Positions 1 to 11,593 of a stretch of DNA of 64,000 nucleotides are shown one piece after another. Every line of letters starts with the position of its first letter. Position 1 is the stretch's first letter. A model generated the notes under the pieces. The model was given only the letters and a program-made list of their open reading frames with translations, ran no database searches and had not been told where the DNA came from. Origin of the DNA: Halochromatium roseum. Lineage in GTDB: Bacteria; Pseudomonadota; Gammaproteobacteria; Chromatiales; Chromatiaceae. A program made the translations under genes and the position numbers. The DNA is taken from positions 310,001 through 374,000 of the forward strand of contig NZ_NHSH01000061.1 in NCBI RefSeq assembly GCF_016653315.1, in the 5' to 3' direction.

Positions 1-66
1 CGATGGCCTGACACACGAGCATGCGATCAAAAGGATCTTGGTGCAGAGCAGGCAGCCGGCCAAGCT
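1..66 (-). pseudogene. C-terminal fragment of a PIN-domain (VapC-like) toxin
   Basis: In the same minus frame as the lipase gene and directly after its stop codon, translation gives ELGRLPALHQDPFDRMLVCQ and runs off the window start. The core LPALHQDPFDRML is a hallmark of the last third of small PIN-domain toxins, where the Asp of DPFDR is one of the conserved acidic residues. There is no room for the first two thirds of a PIN domain, because the lipase gene occupies that sequence. This is therefore a truncated remnant rather than a working toxin. The identification rests on a short motif only. Confidence 0.5.
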
Positions 67-1179
67 CTATCGACTCCAAGCCTCGAGCTGCTCGAGGATC
101 GGCGCGATCGCCGGTGGCGTTGGATCATCGGCAAAGAGGCGCCGCAGCATGGTGCGATGGGCGCCATTGACGATGACCGGCGCTGGCACGCCTTCGAGCC
201 GCAGCGACTCGACGCTAACAGCGCCGTCACCGAGCCCATCGCTGAGGCCCTCGCCAAGCCCTTCACTGAACCCGTTGCTCAGCTGATCGAACCAGGCATG
301 CAGTTGCTCACCCAACGCCTCGGAGCCGACCTCGGCCGCCGCCGCGTTGAGACTGGCGATGAGCTGTTTCGGCGGTTCGACCAGCCGTGCGCCGATGATG
401 GCGCGCGGCACCGATTCCGGCCAGGGTCGCGCGTTCAAGGCCTCGAGAAACGCGCTGCCTGGGCGCAGATCGATCTTCGCCTCGCCGAGCCCATCACGCA
501 GGCCGGCGAAGAGCGAGAAGCGACGGCGTTGGGCGTCTTCGAAATGCTCCCGCAGCTCCAGCCAGATGCGCAGCCGCGCCCAATCCGAGCCCTGATTCGG
601 GGTGCCGACCATGAGCACGCCGGCGATCGGCGCTCCACTGACCTTGACCGGTTCGCCAACCGGATGCCGCCAAAGGTTGACGAATTCGCGCGCCAGCAGC
701 CCGCCCATGCTATGGCCGATCAGGATCACCGGGCGGTCGGTGGGCAACGCGTCCCAGTGCTCGGCCAAGAAGGCCGCGCTGCGGTCGATGCCCTGATCAT
801 TCGGATAGCGTAGCTCCCAGACCTCGAAGCCGGCCGCGGCGGCGGCTGGCGCCAGGTCATCCCAAATGATGCCGGGCTCATCAAGGCCGTGGATCAGCAG
901 CAGGCGTGGGCGCTCGGAGAGGTGAGCGCCCAAGGCAGCCAGGGTCTGACCAGTGTCAGGCGCAGCCGGCAGGCGCAAGAAGAGGCCGTGCCCGTTACCG
1001 GTCGGGCTCATCAACTCCGGAAACCAATCATCGAGCTGATCATGGACCAGGGTGCGCAACGCCCGCTCCTCGCTCGGATGGAATTCGGCCCAGAGCGTCC
1101 AGACAGCGGCGATCGCAAGGATCAGCGCGGCGGCTCGGAGCAAGCCCGCGGAACGGGCTCGCCCCGGATCACCGCTCAC
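67..1179 (-). CDS. Membrane-anchored alpha/beta-hydrolase (lipase-like)
   Basis: Predicted serine hydrolase of the alpha/beta fold. From the proposed GTG start the protein is about 370 residues. A hydrophobic segment (GLLRAAALILAIAAVWTLW) near the N-terminus suggests a membrane anchor or uncleaved signal. The oxyanion strand LLLIHGLDEPG and the nucleophile elbow GHSMGG (Ser near residue 157) are plain. The terminal NGAHRTML supplies a plausible catalytic His. A Gly-rich stretch (GLGEGLSDGLGDG) lies near the C-terminus. The frame stays open upstream to an ATG at 1266, but that start would run 56 bases into the preceding gene, so the GTG at 1179 is preferred. The substrate cannot be told; ester or lipid hydrolysis is inferred from the fold. 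Confidence 0.8.
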   Translation of the reverse strand: MSGDPGRARSAGLLRAAALILAIAAVWTLWAEFHPSEERALRTLVHDQLDDWFPELMSPTGNGHGLFLRLPAAPDTGQTLAALGAHLSERPRLLLIHGLDEPGIIWDDLAPAAAAAGFEVWELRYPNDQGIDRSAAFLAEHWDALPTDRPVILIGHSMGGLLAREFVNLWRHPVGEPVKVSGAPIAGVLMVGTPNQGSDWARLRIWLELREHFEDAQRRRFSLFAGLRDGLGEAKIDLRPGSAFLEALNARPWPESVPRAIIGARLVEPPKQLIASLNAAAAEVGSEALGEQLHAWFDQLSNGFSEGLGEGLSDGLGDGAVSVESLRLEGVPAPVIVNGAHRTMLRRLFADDPTPPAIAPILEQLEAWSR

Positions 1180-1210
1180 GGACTGGACCTGAACGCATCC
1201 GTCCCCTGGC

Positions 1211-1813
1211 TCAGTCCTCAAGCGACTCGTAGGTATGCGTGGTGCGGAACAGCAGCCAGAGGCCAAAGACGGTCGCCAACACCTCGGCGGCGAGCGCCAT
1301 GACCAGCGCCATCAGGCTGGCGAAATCGACCGCCGAGACCCAAGAGCCGCCGAGCGAGGTCGGCGTGGTTTGGATCGTTGGCACGCCGCCCTGGGGCGCG
1401 GCGAGGAAGTAGAACAGCATCTGCGCAACCTCGATCAGCATCACCAGGATCGAGAAGATAATCCCCACGCTGCTGGCGATCAGGCCGATCCAGACCGTGC
1501 GCGTGACGCTGCCCTCACTCGGGCGCAGCGTCGGGTCAGCGATCTTGCGTCCCAAGGCCGGATAACGCGAGAACCAGAACATCACGAACACCAGCAGCAA
1601 CAGATTCATTGCGCTCAGATAGCTGACGATCGGCAACCCTTGGCGCGGCCCGGTGACGCTGCCGGAAAAGGTGAACACATAGAGCATCAGCAGCACCGGG
1701 AAGGCCCCCATCACGATCTGGGTCCAAAATCCGATACGCCCGGTGCGCTGGAAGGTCTTCGCAAGGCCATCAACCTTGGAGACATGAAGACCATTGACGA
1801 GATTCTTCAGCAT
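1211..1813 (-). CDS. DUF3611 family membrane protein
   Basis: A protein of 200 residues with four hydrophobic segments: WTQIVMGAFPVLLMLYVF, YLSAMNLLLLVFVMFWF, WIGLIASSVGIIFSILVML, and SLMALVMALAAEVLATVFGLWLL near the end. The layout and the opening KTFQRTGRIGFWTQIVMG match the DUF3611 family, known from cyanobacteria and chloroplasts (Tic21/PIC1-like permeases) and some proteobacteria. The transport substrate is unknown. The ATG at 1813 is chosen because a GAGG lies six bases upstream; another in-frame ATG at 1825 lacks one. The gene lies downstream of the RND efflux genes' intergenic gap and upstream of the lipase, with no clear functional link to either. Confidence 0.65.
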   Translation of the reverse strand: MLKNLVNGLHVSKVDGLAKTFQRTGRIGFWTQIVMGAFPVLLMLYVFTFSGSVTGPRQGLPIVSYLSAMNLLLLVFVMFWFSRYPALGRKIADPTLRPSEGSVTRTVWIGLIASSVGIIFSILVMLIEVAQMLFYFLAAPQGGVPTIQTTPTSLGGSWVSAVDFASLMALVMALAAEVLATVFGLWLLFRTTHTYESLED

Positions 1814-1906
1814 GATTGACCTCATTCGCCGGTGGCGACTGATTGGGAGTGATTAGGAAAGACAGCGAGACATCAGATCACGGCGACCAAGCGCCCCACA
1901 CACAGC

Positions 1907-4900
1907 TTAAGCCTTCCGTGCATCGCCTCCATGACCAGCTTCAGCGCCCCTCACCCGCTCGCGCAGGCTCTGCACCAACACATACAGCGGCGGGATCACG
2001 ATGATGCCGAACACGGTCGCCGCGATCATACCCCCAAGCACCACGACGCCGAGCGAAACCTGACTCGCCGCGCCGGCGCCGGTCGCCAGCACCAGTGGCA
2101 GCATGCCGAGGATGAAGCTGAACGCGGTCATCAGCACCGCGCGGAAACGGATGCGCGCGGCATCGGCCGCGGCCTGCTGGATCGGCAGGCCCTCCTCGCG
2201 CAGCTGCTTGGCGAACTCGACGATCAGGATCGCGTTCTTGCTCGCCAGGCCGATCAGCATCACCAGGCCGATCTGGGTGTAGACGTTGTTGTCGAGTCCC
2301 ACCGCCCAGGTCGCGCCCAAACCGCCGACGGCGGCAATGACCACCGAGAGGATGACCGAGGTCGGCACCGTCCAGCTCTCGTACTGGGCGACCAGGAACA
2401 GGTAGACGAACAACAGCGCCAGCGCCAGCACGATCGCCGCCTCGCCGCCGGCCTGGACCTCCTGGAAGGTGGTCCCGCTCCAGTCGATCGCGAAGCCGTC
2501 CGGCAGCTCATTGCGCTCGATCTGCCGCAGCGCCGCGATGCCCTCGCCGGTACTGCCGACCGGCGTCACGTTGACACTGGCGGCGCGGAACATATTGAAG
2601 CGCCGCGTGCTCTCCGGCCCCAACACCGGCTCCACCGTCACCAGCGAGGCCAAGGGCACCATCTGCCCGCGCGCGTTACGCACATGCAGCTTGGCGATGT
2701 TCTCGGGGCTCATCCGAAACGGCGCGTCAGCCTGCAGGAAGACGCGGAAGGTGCGGCCGAAGAGATTGAAGTCGTTGACATAGAGCGAGCCGAGATTGGC
2801 CTGCAGGGTCAGGAACAGATCCGAGACCCGCACCCCCATGGCCTCGGCGCGCTGGCGGTCGATGTCCAGGAACAGCTGCGGCGTGCGCGCGCTGAAGGTG
2901 GAGAAGGCGCGCTGGATCTCGGGGTTGCCGTTGGCGTTGATGATGAAGCCCTGTAGCGCCCCGGCCAGCTCGTCAGGTGAGCGTCCGGCCAGATCGAGCA
3001 GTTCCATCTCGATGCCGCCGGCGGTGCCGAGCCCCTGGATCGGCGGTGCCGCAAAGGCAAACACCGTTGCCTGCGGGATCGACAGCAATTGCGGCTGCAC
3101 CCGTGCCAGCACCGCGTCGGCACTATTCTCGGGCGCTGGGCGCTCGCCCCAGGGCTTGAGGATCACGATCGCCAGACCACCGCTGGAGCGCGCGCCGGCC
3201 AGGAGACTGAAGCCGGAGACGGTGAGGACATGGTCAATCTCCTCCACCGACTCCAGCATCTGCTGCACCTGCTCCAGCACCGCGCCAGTGCGCGCGACCG
3301 AGGAGGCATCGGGCAGCGAGACGTCGATGAAGAAGTAGCCGGTGTCCTCGCTCGGGATGAAGCCGCTCGGCACCTTGTTGAACAGCCAGCCGGTGCCGAC
3401 ACCGCTGGCGATGATCACCAAGAGCGCGATGATCGAGCGCTTACCGAGGCTTCGGACCAGTGCGGTGTAGCCGTTGCGAGTCCGGTCGAGCCCCTGGTTG
3501 AACCAGCGCAGCGGTCCGCGCGGCTTGCGCGAGGGACGCAGCAACAGGCCGCAGAGCGCCGGGCTCAGGGTCAAGGCAACCAGCGACGACAGGGTCACCG
3601 CCACCGAGATGGTCACCGCGAACTGCAGGTAGAGCTGACCGGTGATGCCAGGCAGGAAGGCGGTCGGCACGAACACCGCATAGAGCACCAGGGTGGTGGC
3701 GATGATCGGTCCGGTGACCTGCGCCATCGCGCGCTTGGCGGCCTCCTTGGCGCTGAGTCCTTCTTCATCGATCAGGCGCTGGGTGTTCTCGACCACGACG
3801 ATGGCGTCGTCGACGACGATGCCGATGGCGAGGATGATCGCGAACATCGACACCGTATTGATCGAGAGTCCAGCGGCGAGCAGGATGGCGAAGGCGCCGA
3901 TGATCGACACCGGGATTGCCAGCACCGGCACCAGGGTCGAGCGCCAGTCGCCGAGGAAGACATAGGTCACCAGGATGACCAGCGCCAGCGCCTGGAACAG
4001 CGTGATGACGACGTTGCGCATGCTGATGCGCACGAAGTCGGTGGTGTCATAGTAGATCGCGTACTCGAGGTCCTCGGGGAAGCGCTCGGCGAGCTGCGCG
4101 AGCGTCCGGTAGACCTGATCGGCGGTCTGCAGGGCGTTGGCCCCGGGTGACAGATAGATGCCGAGTGCCGCGGAGGCGGCGCCATCGGCCCAGGTATCGG
4201 CGTCGTAGGTCTGGGCGCCCAGCTCGATGCGAGCGACATCGCCGAGACGGATGCTGGAGCCGTCCGGGTTGGAGCGCACCAGGATGCCCTCAAACTCCGA
4301 GACCTCGGTCAGTCGCCCCCGCGCCTGCAGGCTGTAGGTGAAGGCGCGGCCCTCATTGCCCGGCGGCGCGCCGAGCCGGCCGACCGCGGCCTGCAGGTTT
4401 TGCCGGCGGATGGCATCGACCACCTCGGCCTCGCTGACGCCGAGCGCGGTCATCACCTGCGGGTTGAGCCAGATGCGCATGGCATAGTCGAGCTGGCCGA
4501 ACTGGCTCGCCTCGCCGACGCCGGGGATGCGCGCCAGGGCATCGCGGATGTTGATCTCCATGTAGTTGGAGAGGAACAGCCGGTCGAAGCTCCCGTTCGG
4601 CGAGATCAGGTTCAACATCAGCAGCATGTTGGTCGACTGCTTGCGCACCGAGACGCCCTGCTGGGTGACGTCGACCGGCAGCGTCGGCGTGGCGAGCGCG
4701 ACCCGATTTTGTACGTTGACCGCGGCGATGTCCGGGTCGGTGCCCAAGGCGAAGGTGATGTCGAGCCGATAGCTGCCATTGTTGTCGCTGGTCGAGTTCA
4801 TGTAGAGCATGTTGTCGACGCCGTTGACCTCGGCCTCGATCGGTGCCGCGACCGTCTCGACGACCACCTCGGCATTGGCGCCCGGATAACGCGCCTGCAC

Positions 4901-5035
4901 CGAGACCTGTGGCGGCACGATGTCCGGAAATTGCGCGACCGGCAGCACCTGAATGGCGATGGTGCCCGCGATGATGATCACCAGCGAGATCACCATCGCG
5001 AAGCGCGCGCGATTGATGAAGAAGGCGGAGAACAT
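1907..5035 (-). CDS. RND multidrug efflux permease (HAE1/AcrB type)
   Basis: Inner-membrane proton/drug antiporter of a tripartite efflux pump. At 1042 residues it has the normal family length. It starts MFSAFFINRARFAMVISLVIII, the usual first membrane helix, followed by the pore-domain motif VLPVAQFPDIVPPQV. The proton relay is intact: Asp-Asp near residues 409-410 (GIVVDDAIVVVEN) in TM4 and the Lys of LASKNAILIVEFAKQL in TM10. Two large periplasmic loops lie between TM1/TM2 and TM7/TM8 as expected. It is encoded six bases downstream of its membrane-fusion partner, so the two form one transcription unit. No outer-membrane TolC-type gene is present, so the pump probably borrows one from elsewhere. 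The substrate is unknown. Confidence 0.95.
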   Translation of the reverse strand: MFSAFFINRARFAMVISLVIIIAGTIAIQVLPVAQFPDIVPPQVSVQARYPGANAEVVVETVAAPIEAEVNGVDNMLYMNSTSDNNGSYRLDITFALGTDPDIAAVNVQNRVALATPTLPVDVTQQGVSVRKQSTNMLLMLNLISPNGSFDRLFLSNYMEINIRDALARIPGVGEASQFGQLDYAMRIWLNPQVMTALGVSEAEVVDAIRRQNLQAAVGRLGAPPGNEGRAFTYSLQARGRLTEVSEFEGILVRSNPDGSSIRLGDVARIELGAQTYDADTWADGAASAALGIYLSPGANALQTADQVYRTLAQLAERFPEDLEYAIYYDTTDFVRISMRNVVITLFQALALVILVTYVFLGDWRSTLVPVLAIPVSIIGAFAILLAAGLSINTVSMFAIILAIGIVVDDAIVVVENTQRLIDEEGLSAKEAAKRAMAQVTGPIIATTLVLYAVFVPTAFLPGITGQLYLQFAVTISVAVTLSSLVALTLSPALCGLLLRPSRKPRGPLRWFNQGLDRTRNGYTALVRSLGKRSIIALLVIIASGVGTGWLFNKVPSGFIPSEDTGYFFIDVSLPDASSVARTGAVLEQVQQMLESVEEIDHVLTVSGFSLLAGARSSGGLAIVILKPWGERPAPENSADAVLARVQPQLLSIPQATVFAFAAPPIQGLGTAGGIEMELLDLAGRSPDELAGALQGFIINANGNPEIQRAFSTFSARTPQLFLDIDRQRAEAMGVRVSDLFLTLQANLGSLYVNDFNLFGRTFRVFLQADAPFRMSPENIAKLHVRNARGQMVPLASLVTVEPVLGPESTRRFNMFRAASVNVTPVGSTGEGIAALRQIERNELPDGFAIDWSGTTFQEVQAGGEAAIVLALALLFVYLFLVAQYESWTVPTSVILSVVIAAVGGLGATWAVGLDNNVYTQIGLVMLIGLASKNAILIVEFAKQLREEGLPIQQAAADAARIRFRAVLMTAFSFILGMLPLVLATGAGAASQVSLGVVVLGGMIAATVFGIIVIPPLYVLVQSLRERVRGAEAGHGGDARKA

Positions 5036-5041
5036 GATCGA

Positions 5042-6190
5042 TCAGTCCTCGCTGTCCGACGACGACACTGGGGAGATCGGGGACGCCGGGGATACCGGGG
5101 TTGGCTGCACCAGCATGCCCGGACGCGCCTTTTGCACGCCTTCGACGATCACCTGCTGCCCGAGCTGCAGCCCAGAGGTGACCACCCAGTCGGTCTCGAC
5201 CCGCGCGCCCAGCTCGACGCGCGCCAGCTCGACCTGGTTCTCGGGGGTGACGACCAGCACCAGCCGCCCGGCCTGATCTTGCTGCACCGCGATCTGCGGC
5301 ACCACCATCGCCATCTCGGGCTGGGCGGCCTTGGCCACGACGGTCACGAACTGACCCGGCAGCAGCACCTCGCTGGCATTATCGAAGCTGGCGCGCACCC
5401 GCACCGTGTCGGTGGTCTGATCGACCTCGGGATCGAAGAATTCGAAGCGTCCAGGCGCTTCCAGCATCGAGTTATCGGCCAGGCGAATATAGGGCAAGAA
5501 CTCGGCGTTCTCGCGCATCCGCCGCACCGCGAGCATGGTGCGATCATTGACCGGGATGTTGACGAACACCGGGTCGATGCGCACCAACCGCGCCAGCGGC
5601 CCCGAGGTCGGGCCGACCACGGCACCTTTGGCGAAGGCGACGCGACCGATGCGGCCATCGAAGGGCGCGCGGATCTCGGTGTAACCGAGTTCGATCTCGG
5701 CGCGCTGCAGCGCGGCTTGCGCCGCGTCGCGCGCGGCCCTGGCCTCTTGCTCGGCGGCCACGGCGGCATCGAGCTGGGCCTGGGTGGCGCCACCGCGCTG
5801 GATCAGCGGCTCGAGGCGCTCACGCTGCAGCCGGGCGTTGGTCAGCGTCGCGGTGGTGCGCTCGACATCGGCGCGCCGCGCGACCACATTGGCCTCGAAC
5901 GGCTCGCGCTCGATGCGGAACAGCAGATCGCCGGCCTTGACCGTCGCGCCCTCCTCGAAGGTGCGCTGGGTCAAGAAGCCGTTGACGCGCGCCACCAGGT
6001 CGACGGCGTCGATCGCCTCGACACGGCCGACGAACTCCATCTGCGGCGTGATCTCACGCTCGACCACCGGCGCGACACCAACGGCCGGCGGAGGCGGAGG
6101 CGCCACCGGCCCCGCTGTTTGATCGCCGAACTCACAGGCGACCAGGCCGATCGCACTCGACAGAAAGAAGAGACCCAGGATTCGCCGCAT
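5042..6190 (-). CDS. RND efflux membrane-fusion lipoprotein (AcrA/MexA type)
   Basis: Periplasmic adaptor that links the RND permease to an outer-membrane channel. Start chosen at 6190, where GGAG lies five bases before ATG and the product begins MRRILGLFFLSSAIGLVAC. This is a lipoprotein signal with Cys20 as the lipid anchor (LVAC lipobox). Domain order is typical: beta-barrel/lipoyl half (EITPQMEFVGRVEAIDAVDLVARVNGFL), an alpha-helical hairpin rich in Ala and Glu, the second lipoyl half (ELGYTEIRAPFDGRIGRV), and the beta-barrel with GQFVTVV. The C-terminus ends in a repeated PxSP tail from a small tandem repeat. About 382 residues. Upstream of and co-transcribed with the permease. Confidence 0.93.
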   Translation of the reverse strand: MRRILGLFFLSSAIGLVACEFGDQTAGPVAPPPPPAVGVAPVVEREITPQMEFVGRVEAIDAVDLVARVNGFLTQRTFEEGATVKAGDLLFRIEREPFEANVVARRADVERTTATLTNARLQRERLEPLIQRGGATQAQLDAAVAAEQEARAARDAAQAALQRAEIELGYTEIRAPFDGRIGRVAFAKGAVVGPTSGPLARLVRIDPVFVNIPVNDRTMLAVRRMRENAEFLPYIRLADNSMLEAPGRFEFFDPEVDQTTDTVRVRASFDNASEVLLPGQFVTVVAKAAQPEMAMVVPQIAVQQDQAGRLVLVVTPENQVELARVELGARVETDWVVTSGLQLGQQVIVEGVQKARPGMLVQPTPVSPASPISPVSSSDSED

Positions 6191-6397
6191 GAGGACTCCG
6201 TGATGGTTTGGTGAAGAAGAGAATGAAGCAGCGCATGAATCAGCGGCAGGGTTCGCCTGACCGCGAGGCTGCCAGCAAGCTCTTGAAATTGGCATTTGCT
6301 TCATGAGGTCAGAATCCTGAAGCTTTTTTGTATCGAGCGCGATCTTGCCCCCGCTGAACAGTACTCGATCGCGCGGGAATCTGCTCGAAGAAATCCT

Positions 6398-8256
6398 TTA
6401 GCGCGCATTCAGCACCGCGCCCCAGAGCAGCAGGGAGATGACCAGCAAAGACAGGCCAGCCACTGGCCACTGGCGCAAGCCGCGATCCAGCGCCTCGACA
6501 GCGGCGCCAATCGCGCTCATCAGACGCCTGAACGGCGCGCCCCAGGCCAGGATGTCACCGGCTGGCAGCCGCGGCAGTCGCTCACCCCAGCGCCAGAGCG
6601 CCAGCATCGCGCCGCTCCCAAGCAATAAGGGCCAACTCGCCTTCCAGAGATCGACGGGGCTGATCGAGCGCGCCAGCCAGACCTGGCTGTTCCCAAGACC
6701 GAGCCAGGGCAGCAGCAGCCAGGGCAGCAACAGCGCGGCAAGCGCCATCAGCCACCAGGTCAGCAGGCGGCGGAACAGACCCCTGGGACGCGCATTCAGC
6801 GCCTCGCGGCTGATCTGACTCAGGCCCGCTTCACCTGGACCGATCTCACCCGGACTGATCTCACCCGGACTGCTCTCACCTGGGCCGATCTCATCGGGTC
6901 TGGTCACGGCGGTGCTTGCCGCGGGCAGGGTCGTGGTCGCGGTGCCGGAGTTCAGCGCCGTTTGATCACCGCTGACCCAGAGTCGGCGCAGGAAATGCAG
7001 CATCAGCAGCGTCGACCCCGCCGCCGAGAGCGCCGCCAGCAGACCGAGCAAGGGCGTCTCAAAGAGCGGCTTCAGCGCCAGCTTGGCCGCCGCGCCCCCG
7101 GTCAACGGTAGACCGGCGATGCCGAGCCCGACCAGCGCCGCCGGCGGCAGCACCAGCCAGCGCCGTCGGGTGACGCCATCAGCGATGACACCGAGACCGA
7201 GGAAAAGCGCGCCCTTGGCGAGCAGATGATGCGCCGCGTAGAGGGTCAGCAAGAGCACCGCGGTCGCTTCTCCAGCGCGCAAGGCAAGCCCAGTCGCCGC
7301 CGCGATCAGCCCCATCTGACTGATGCTCGAATAGGCCAGCACGGTCTTGGCGTTACGCTGAGTGATGCCGATCGCGACGCCATAGAAGGCGCTGATCAAC
7401 CCCAGCACGATCAAAAGCCCACTCCAAGCCGGCGCCCCCGCCTCGAACGGCAAGAAGCGGATCAGACCGATCACACCGGCCTTGACCGCGGCACCGCTGA
7501 GCACCGCCGCCGCCGGAACAGGCACCGCGGTGTAGGCCAGCGGCATCCAGACATGGCCAGGGACCAGGGCGATCTTGAGCGCGAAGCCCAACAGCAGCAG
7601 TGCCATGCTCAGCTCGGACCAGGCTGACGCTGGGAGCGAGGCAACAACGCTGCTGATCGCCAGACTCGGCTCCGGGCTCGCCGCCGAGAGCAGTGCAAAG
7701 GCCAGCAGCAAAGCAATCTCGCCGAGGATTGCGAGCAGCAGGTAGAGGCCGGTCGCGCGGCGCGCGAAGGCGGTGCCCTCGTGCGCGATCAGACCGAAGG
7801 CGGCCAGGCTGACCAGCCCATAGAACAGGTAGAAGCTGACCAGATCGGCGGCGATGAACACGCCGAGGCTACCGGTCAGGGTCAGCAGCCAGAACAGCGT
7901 GAAGCGACCTCGATGCGGTGAGGCCTGCAGCATTGGCGCGGCGTAGAGTCCGCCCGCGGCCCAGAGCAGCGCGGCAACCCCGAGCAGCACGGCGCCAGGG
8001 CGGTCGACGACCAGGCCGATCGCAAGGCCGTTGGGATCGAACAGCAGCGCAATCGCGGCAACCTCACCGTTGGCGATATCGCCCTGGCCAAGAACCAGCA
8101 TCGCGACGATCGCAGCCGCCAACGCCGGCAGCGGAATCAGCGCAAGCAGAACCCAAAGGCGCTCGCGAATCGGCTGCGCAAAACAGCCCAGCACAGCCAG
8201 GGCCGGCGTCGCCAGCCCGACGCCAACCAACAGCTCGGCCATCGGCAGCGAGGCGA

Positions 8257-8260
<4 letters not shown>
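6398..8260 (-). CDS. Second MrpD/NuoL-like antiporter subunit of the Mnh operon
   Basis: Polytopic membrane subunit (620 residues) of the proton-conducting NADH dehydrogenase/Mrp family. The core motif PGHVWMPLAYTAVPVPAAAVLSG followed by KAGVIGLIRFLP is diagnostic of this family's antiporter-like subunits, as is TVLAYSSISQMG further on. The start ATG overlaps the stop of the preceding mnhD (ATGA), and this is the last gene of the operon. In classic Mrp complexes the corresponding slot is filled by the N-terminal half of the long MrpA; here a separate MrpD-like protein takes its place. A hydrophilic insertion near residues 440-480, made of pentapeptide repeats (PGEIS and variants), separates the last helices and is probably a flexible cytoplasmic or periplasmic loop. 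Confidence 0.88.
6830..6904 (-). repeat. 15-nt tandem repeat inside the MrpD-like gene
   Basis: Five 15-base units of the form ctcacccggactgat with point differences. On the coding strand they read as a PGE(I/S)(S/G) pentapeptide repeat. The unit length keeps the reading frame. Confidence 0.85.
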
Positions 8261-10319
<2,059 letters not shown>

Positions 10320-10320
<1 letters not shown>

Positions 10321-10640
10321 CAGGACTCCCCCTCTGGCGCATCCTCGACATCATCAAGCGCTGCGCTCTCCCCCAAGCGCACCAGCAACCCAACCGCCAG
10401 CGCGGTCGCCGCAAAGGCGACGACCAAGCCAGTGATGACCAAGGCCTGAGGGACCGGATCACCACCAAAACCCGCCCCGGCACCACGCTGGGCGATGACA
10501 CCGAAGAGCAGAAAGACGCCACTGCCGAGCAGATTGAAGGCCAGGATCTTGCGCAGCGCGCCAAGGCCGACGATGACGCCATAGAGGCCGAGGCCGACCA
10601 GCAGCGAGCCCAAGAGTCCGTAGAAGGTCACTGAACTCAT
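10320..10640 (-). CDS. mnhC: Na+/H+ antiporter subunit MnhC (MrpC, NuoK-like)
   Basis: A protein of 106 residues with three membrane helices. SLLVGLGLYGVIVG, ILAFNLLGSGVFLLFGVIA and DPVPQALVITGLVVAFAATA match MrpC/NuoK, including the DPVPQALVLTAIVI-type third helix that is diagnostic for MrpC. The ATG at 10640 overlaps the stop of the MnhB gene, and its TGA overlaps the start of mnhD, so translation is coupled in both directions. An acidic tail (LDDVEDAPEGES) ends the protein. An open frame continues far upstream in this register, but only because it lies antisense or out of frame to neighbouring GC-rich genes. Confidence 0.93.
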
Positions 10641-11593
10641 GGTCGATCCTCCCGCGCGTCCGGCAGCCCGGCCAGGATCAAGCCCAGCACCACCGCCACC
10701 GAGACCAGCAACACCGCCTCGATCAGCAAGATCAGCGGCTTCTCGACACCGAGCGGATAGGCCAGGAAGTCCCCGGCTAGCCAGATCCCGGCCAGGCCAA
10801 TGGCGAAGAACACCAGCGGCCCGATCACCGCCAGCAGCCGGGGCAACCGTTGTGTCGCCGCTGGCGGTTGCATGACGCCCGCGACCATCGCCAAGGCCCA
10901 GACCCCGGCGAGCAAGGCGCCGGCCTGGAACTTGCCGCCCGGGAGACTGGCGCCGATCCAGAACAGATGCAGCGCCACCAGGATGACCAGCGGCAACAGG
11001 AGCCGCGCGAGCAGCACCAGTGGCGGCGACGGATGCGGCAGCGGCAGCCACGCCAAGGGTTGCCGCCAGCTCGCGTCGGGGATCAGCGACCAGAACGCGA
11101 TCAGGGCCAGCACCAGCACCACGGTCTCGAAGAGGGTATCGACCGCGCGGAAGGCCATCAGCACCGCCGTGACCGGGTTCTCGACCGCCGTCGCTGGCAG
11201 CTCCGCCGCCACCGTCGCGGCCAGCGAGGGCGCCGGGTCTGGCAGGCTCAGCACCACCGTGGCCAGCCCAAGCGCCACCGCCGCTGACAGCAGCGCCGCG
11301 AGCAGATGCAGCGGCCAGCGGCGCGCGCTCCGAGCGACGGGCGCTGGCGGCACCCGGGTGCTGGCGCCGAGCACCAGTAAGCCGATCAGGCCACCGCCGA
11401 TCGCCGCCTCGGTGAGCGCGATGTCGGGTGCATCCAGGCGAATCCAAACGATCGCCATCAGCAGGCCGTAGACGAGAAAGCCGATCGCCGCGCGCAGCGC
11501 ATCGGCGGTGAGGATGACCCAGAGGCCGAGCAGCAGCGCCGTGACCGCGAGCACGACGTCCGCCAGCGAGGCGAGATCGAGGATGGCGCTCAT
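10637..11593 (-). CDS. mnhB: Fused DUF4040 (MrpA C-terminal-like) + MnhB subunit
   Basis: A protein of 318 residues joining two antiporter modules. Residues about 5-75 (ADALRAAIGFLVYGLLMAIVW, DIALTEAAIGGGLIGLLVLGA) are the DUF4040/MbhD-like domain that ends long MrpA proteins. An intermediate helical region with MAFRAVDTLFETVVLVLALIAF resembles the MbhE part. Residues about 190-310 (LARLLLPLVILVALHLFWIGASLPGGKFQAG) are MnhB. The fusion is common in operons that lack a full-length MrpA, and it explains how the MrpA C-terminal functions are kept here. Start and stop overlap neighbouring genes by four bases. Confidence 0.9.
   Translation of the reverse strand: MSAILDLASLADVVLAVTALLLGLWVILTADALRAAIGFLVYGLLMAIVWIRLDAPDIALTEAAIGGGLIGLLVLGASTRVPPAPVARSARRWPLHLLAALLSAAVALGLATVVLSLPDPAPSLAATVAAELPATAVENPVTAVLMAFRAVDTLFETVVLVLALIAFWSLIPDASWRQPLAWLPLPHPSPPLVLLARLLLPLVILVALHLFWIGASLPGGKFQAGALLAGVWALAMVAGVMQPPAATQRLPRLLAVIGPLVFFAIGLAGIWLAGDFLAYPLGVEKPLILLIEAVLLVSVAVVLGLILAGLPDAREDRP

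Noticed and set aside
4400-6214. Long plus-strand open frame opposite the efflux genes
   Set aside because: It is antisense to the RND permease and fusion-protein genes, is rich in His/Arg/Asp with no domain, and arises from GC-rich codon structure.
6333-6374. Inverted GCGCGATC pair downstream of the Mrp/fusion-protein boundary considered as a terminator
   Set aside because: Eight-base arms separated by 23 bases with no T-run on either strand.
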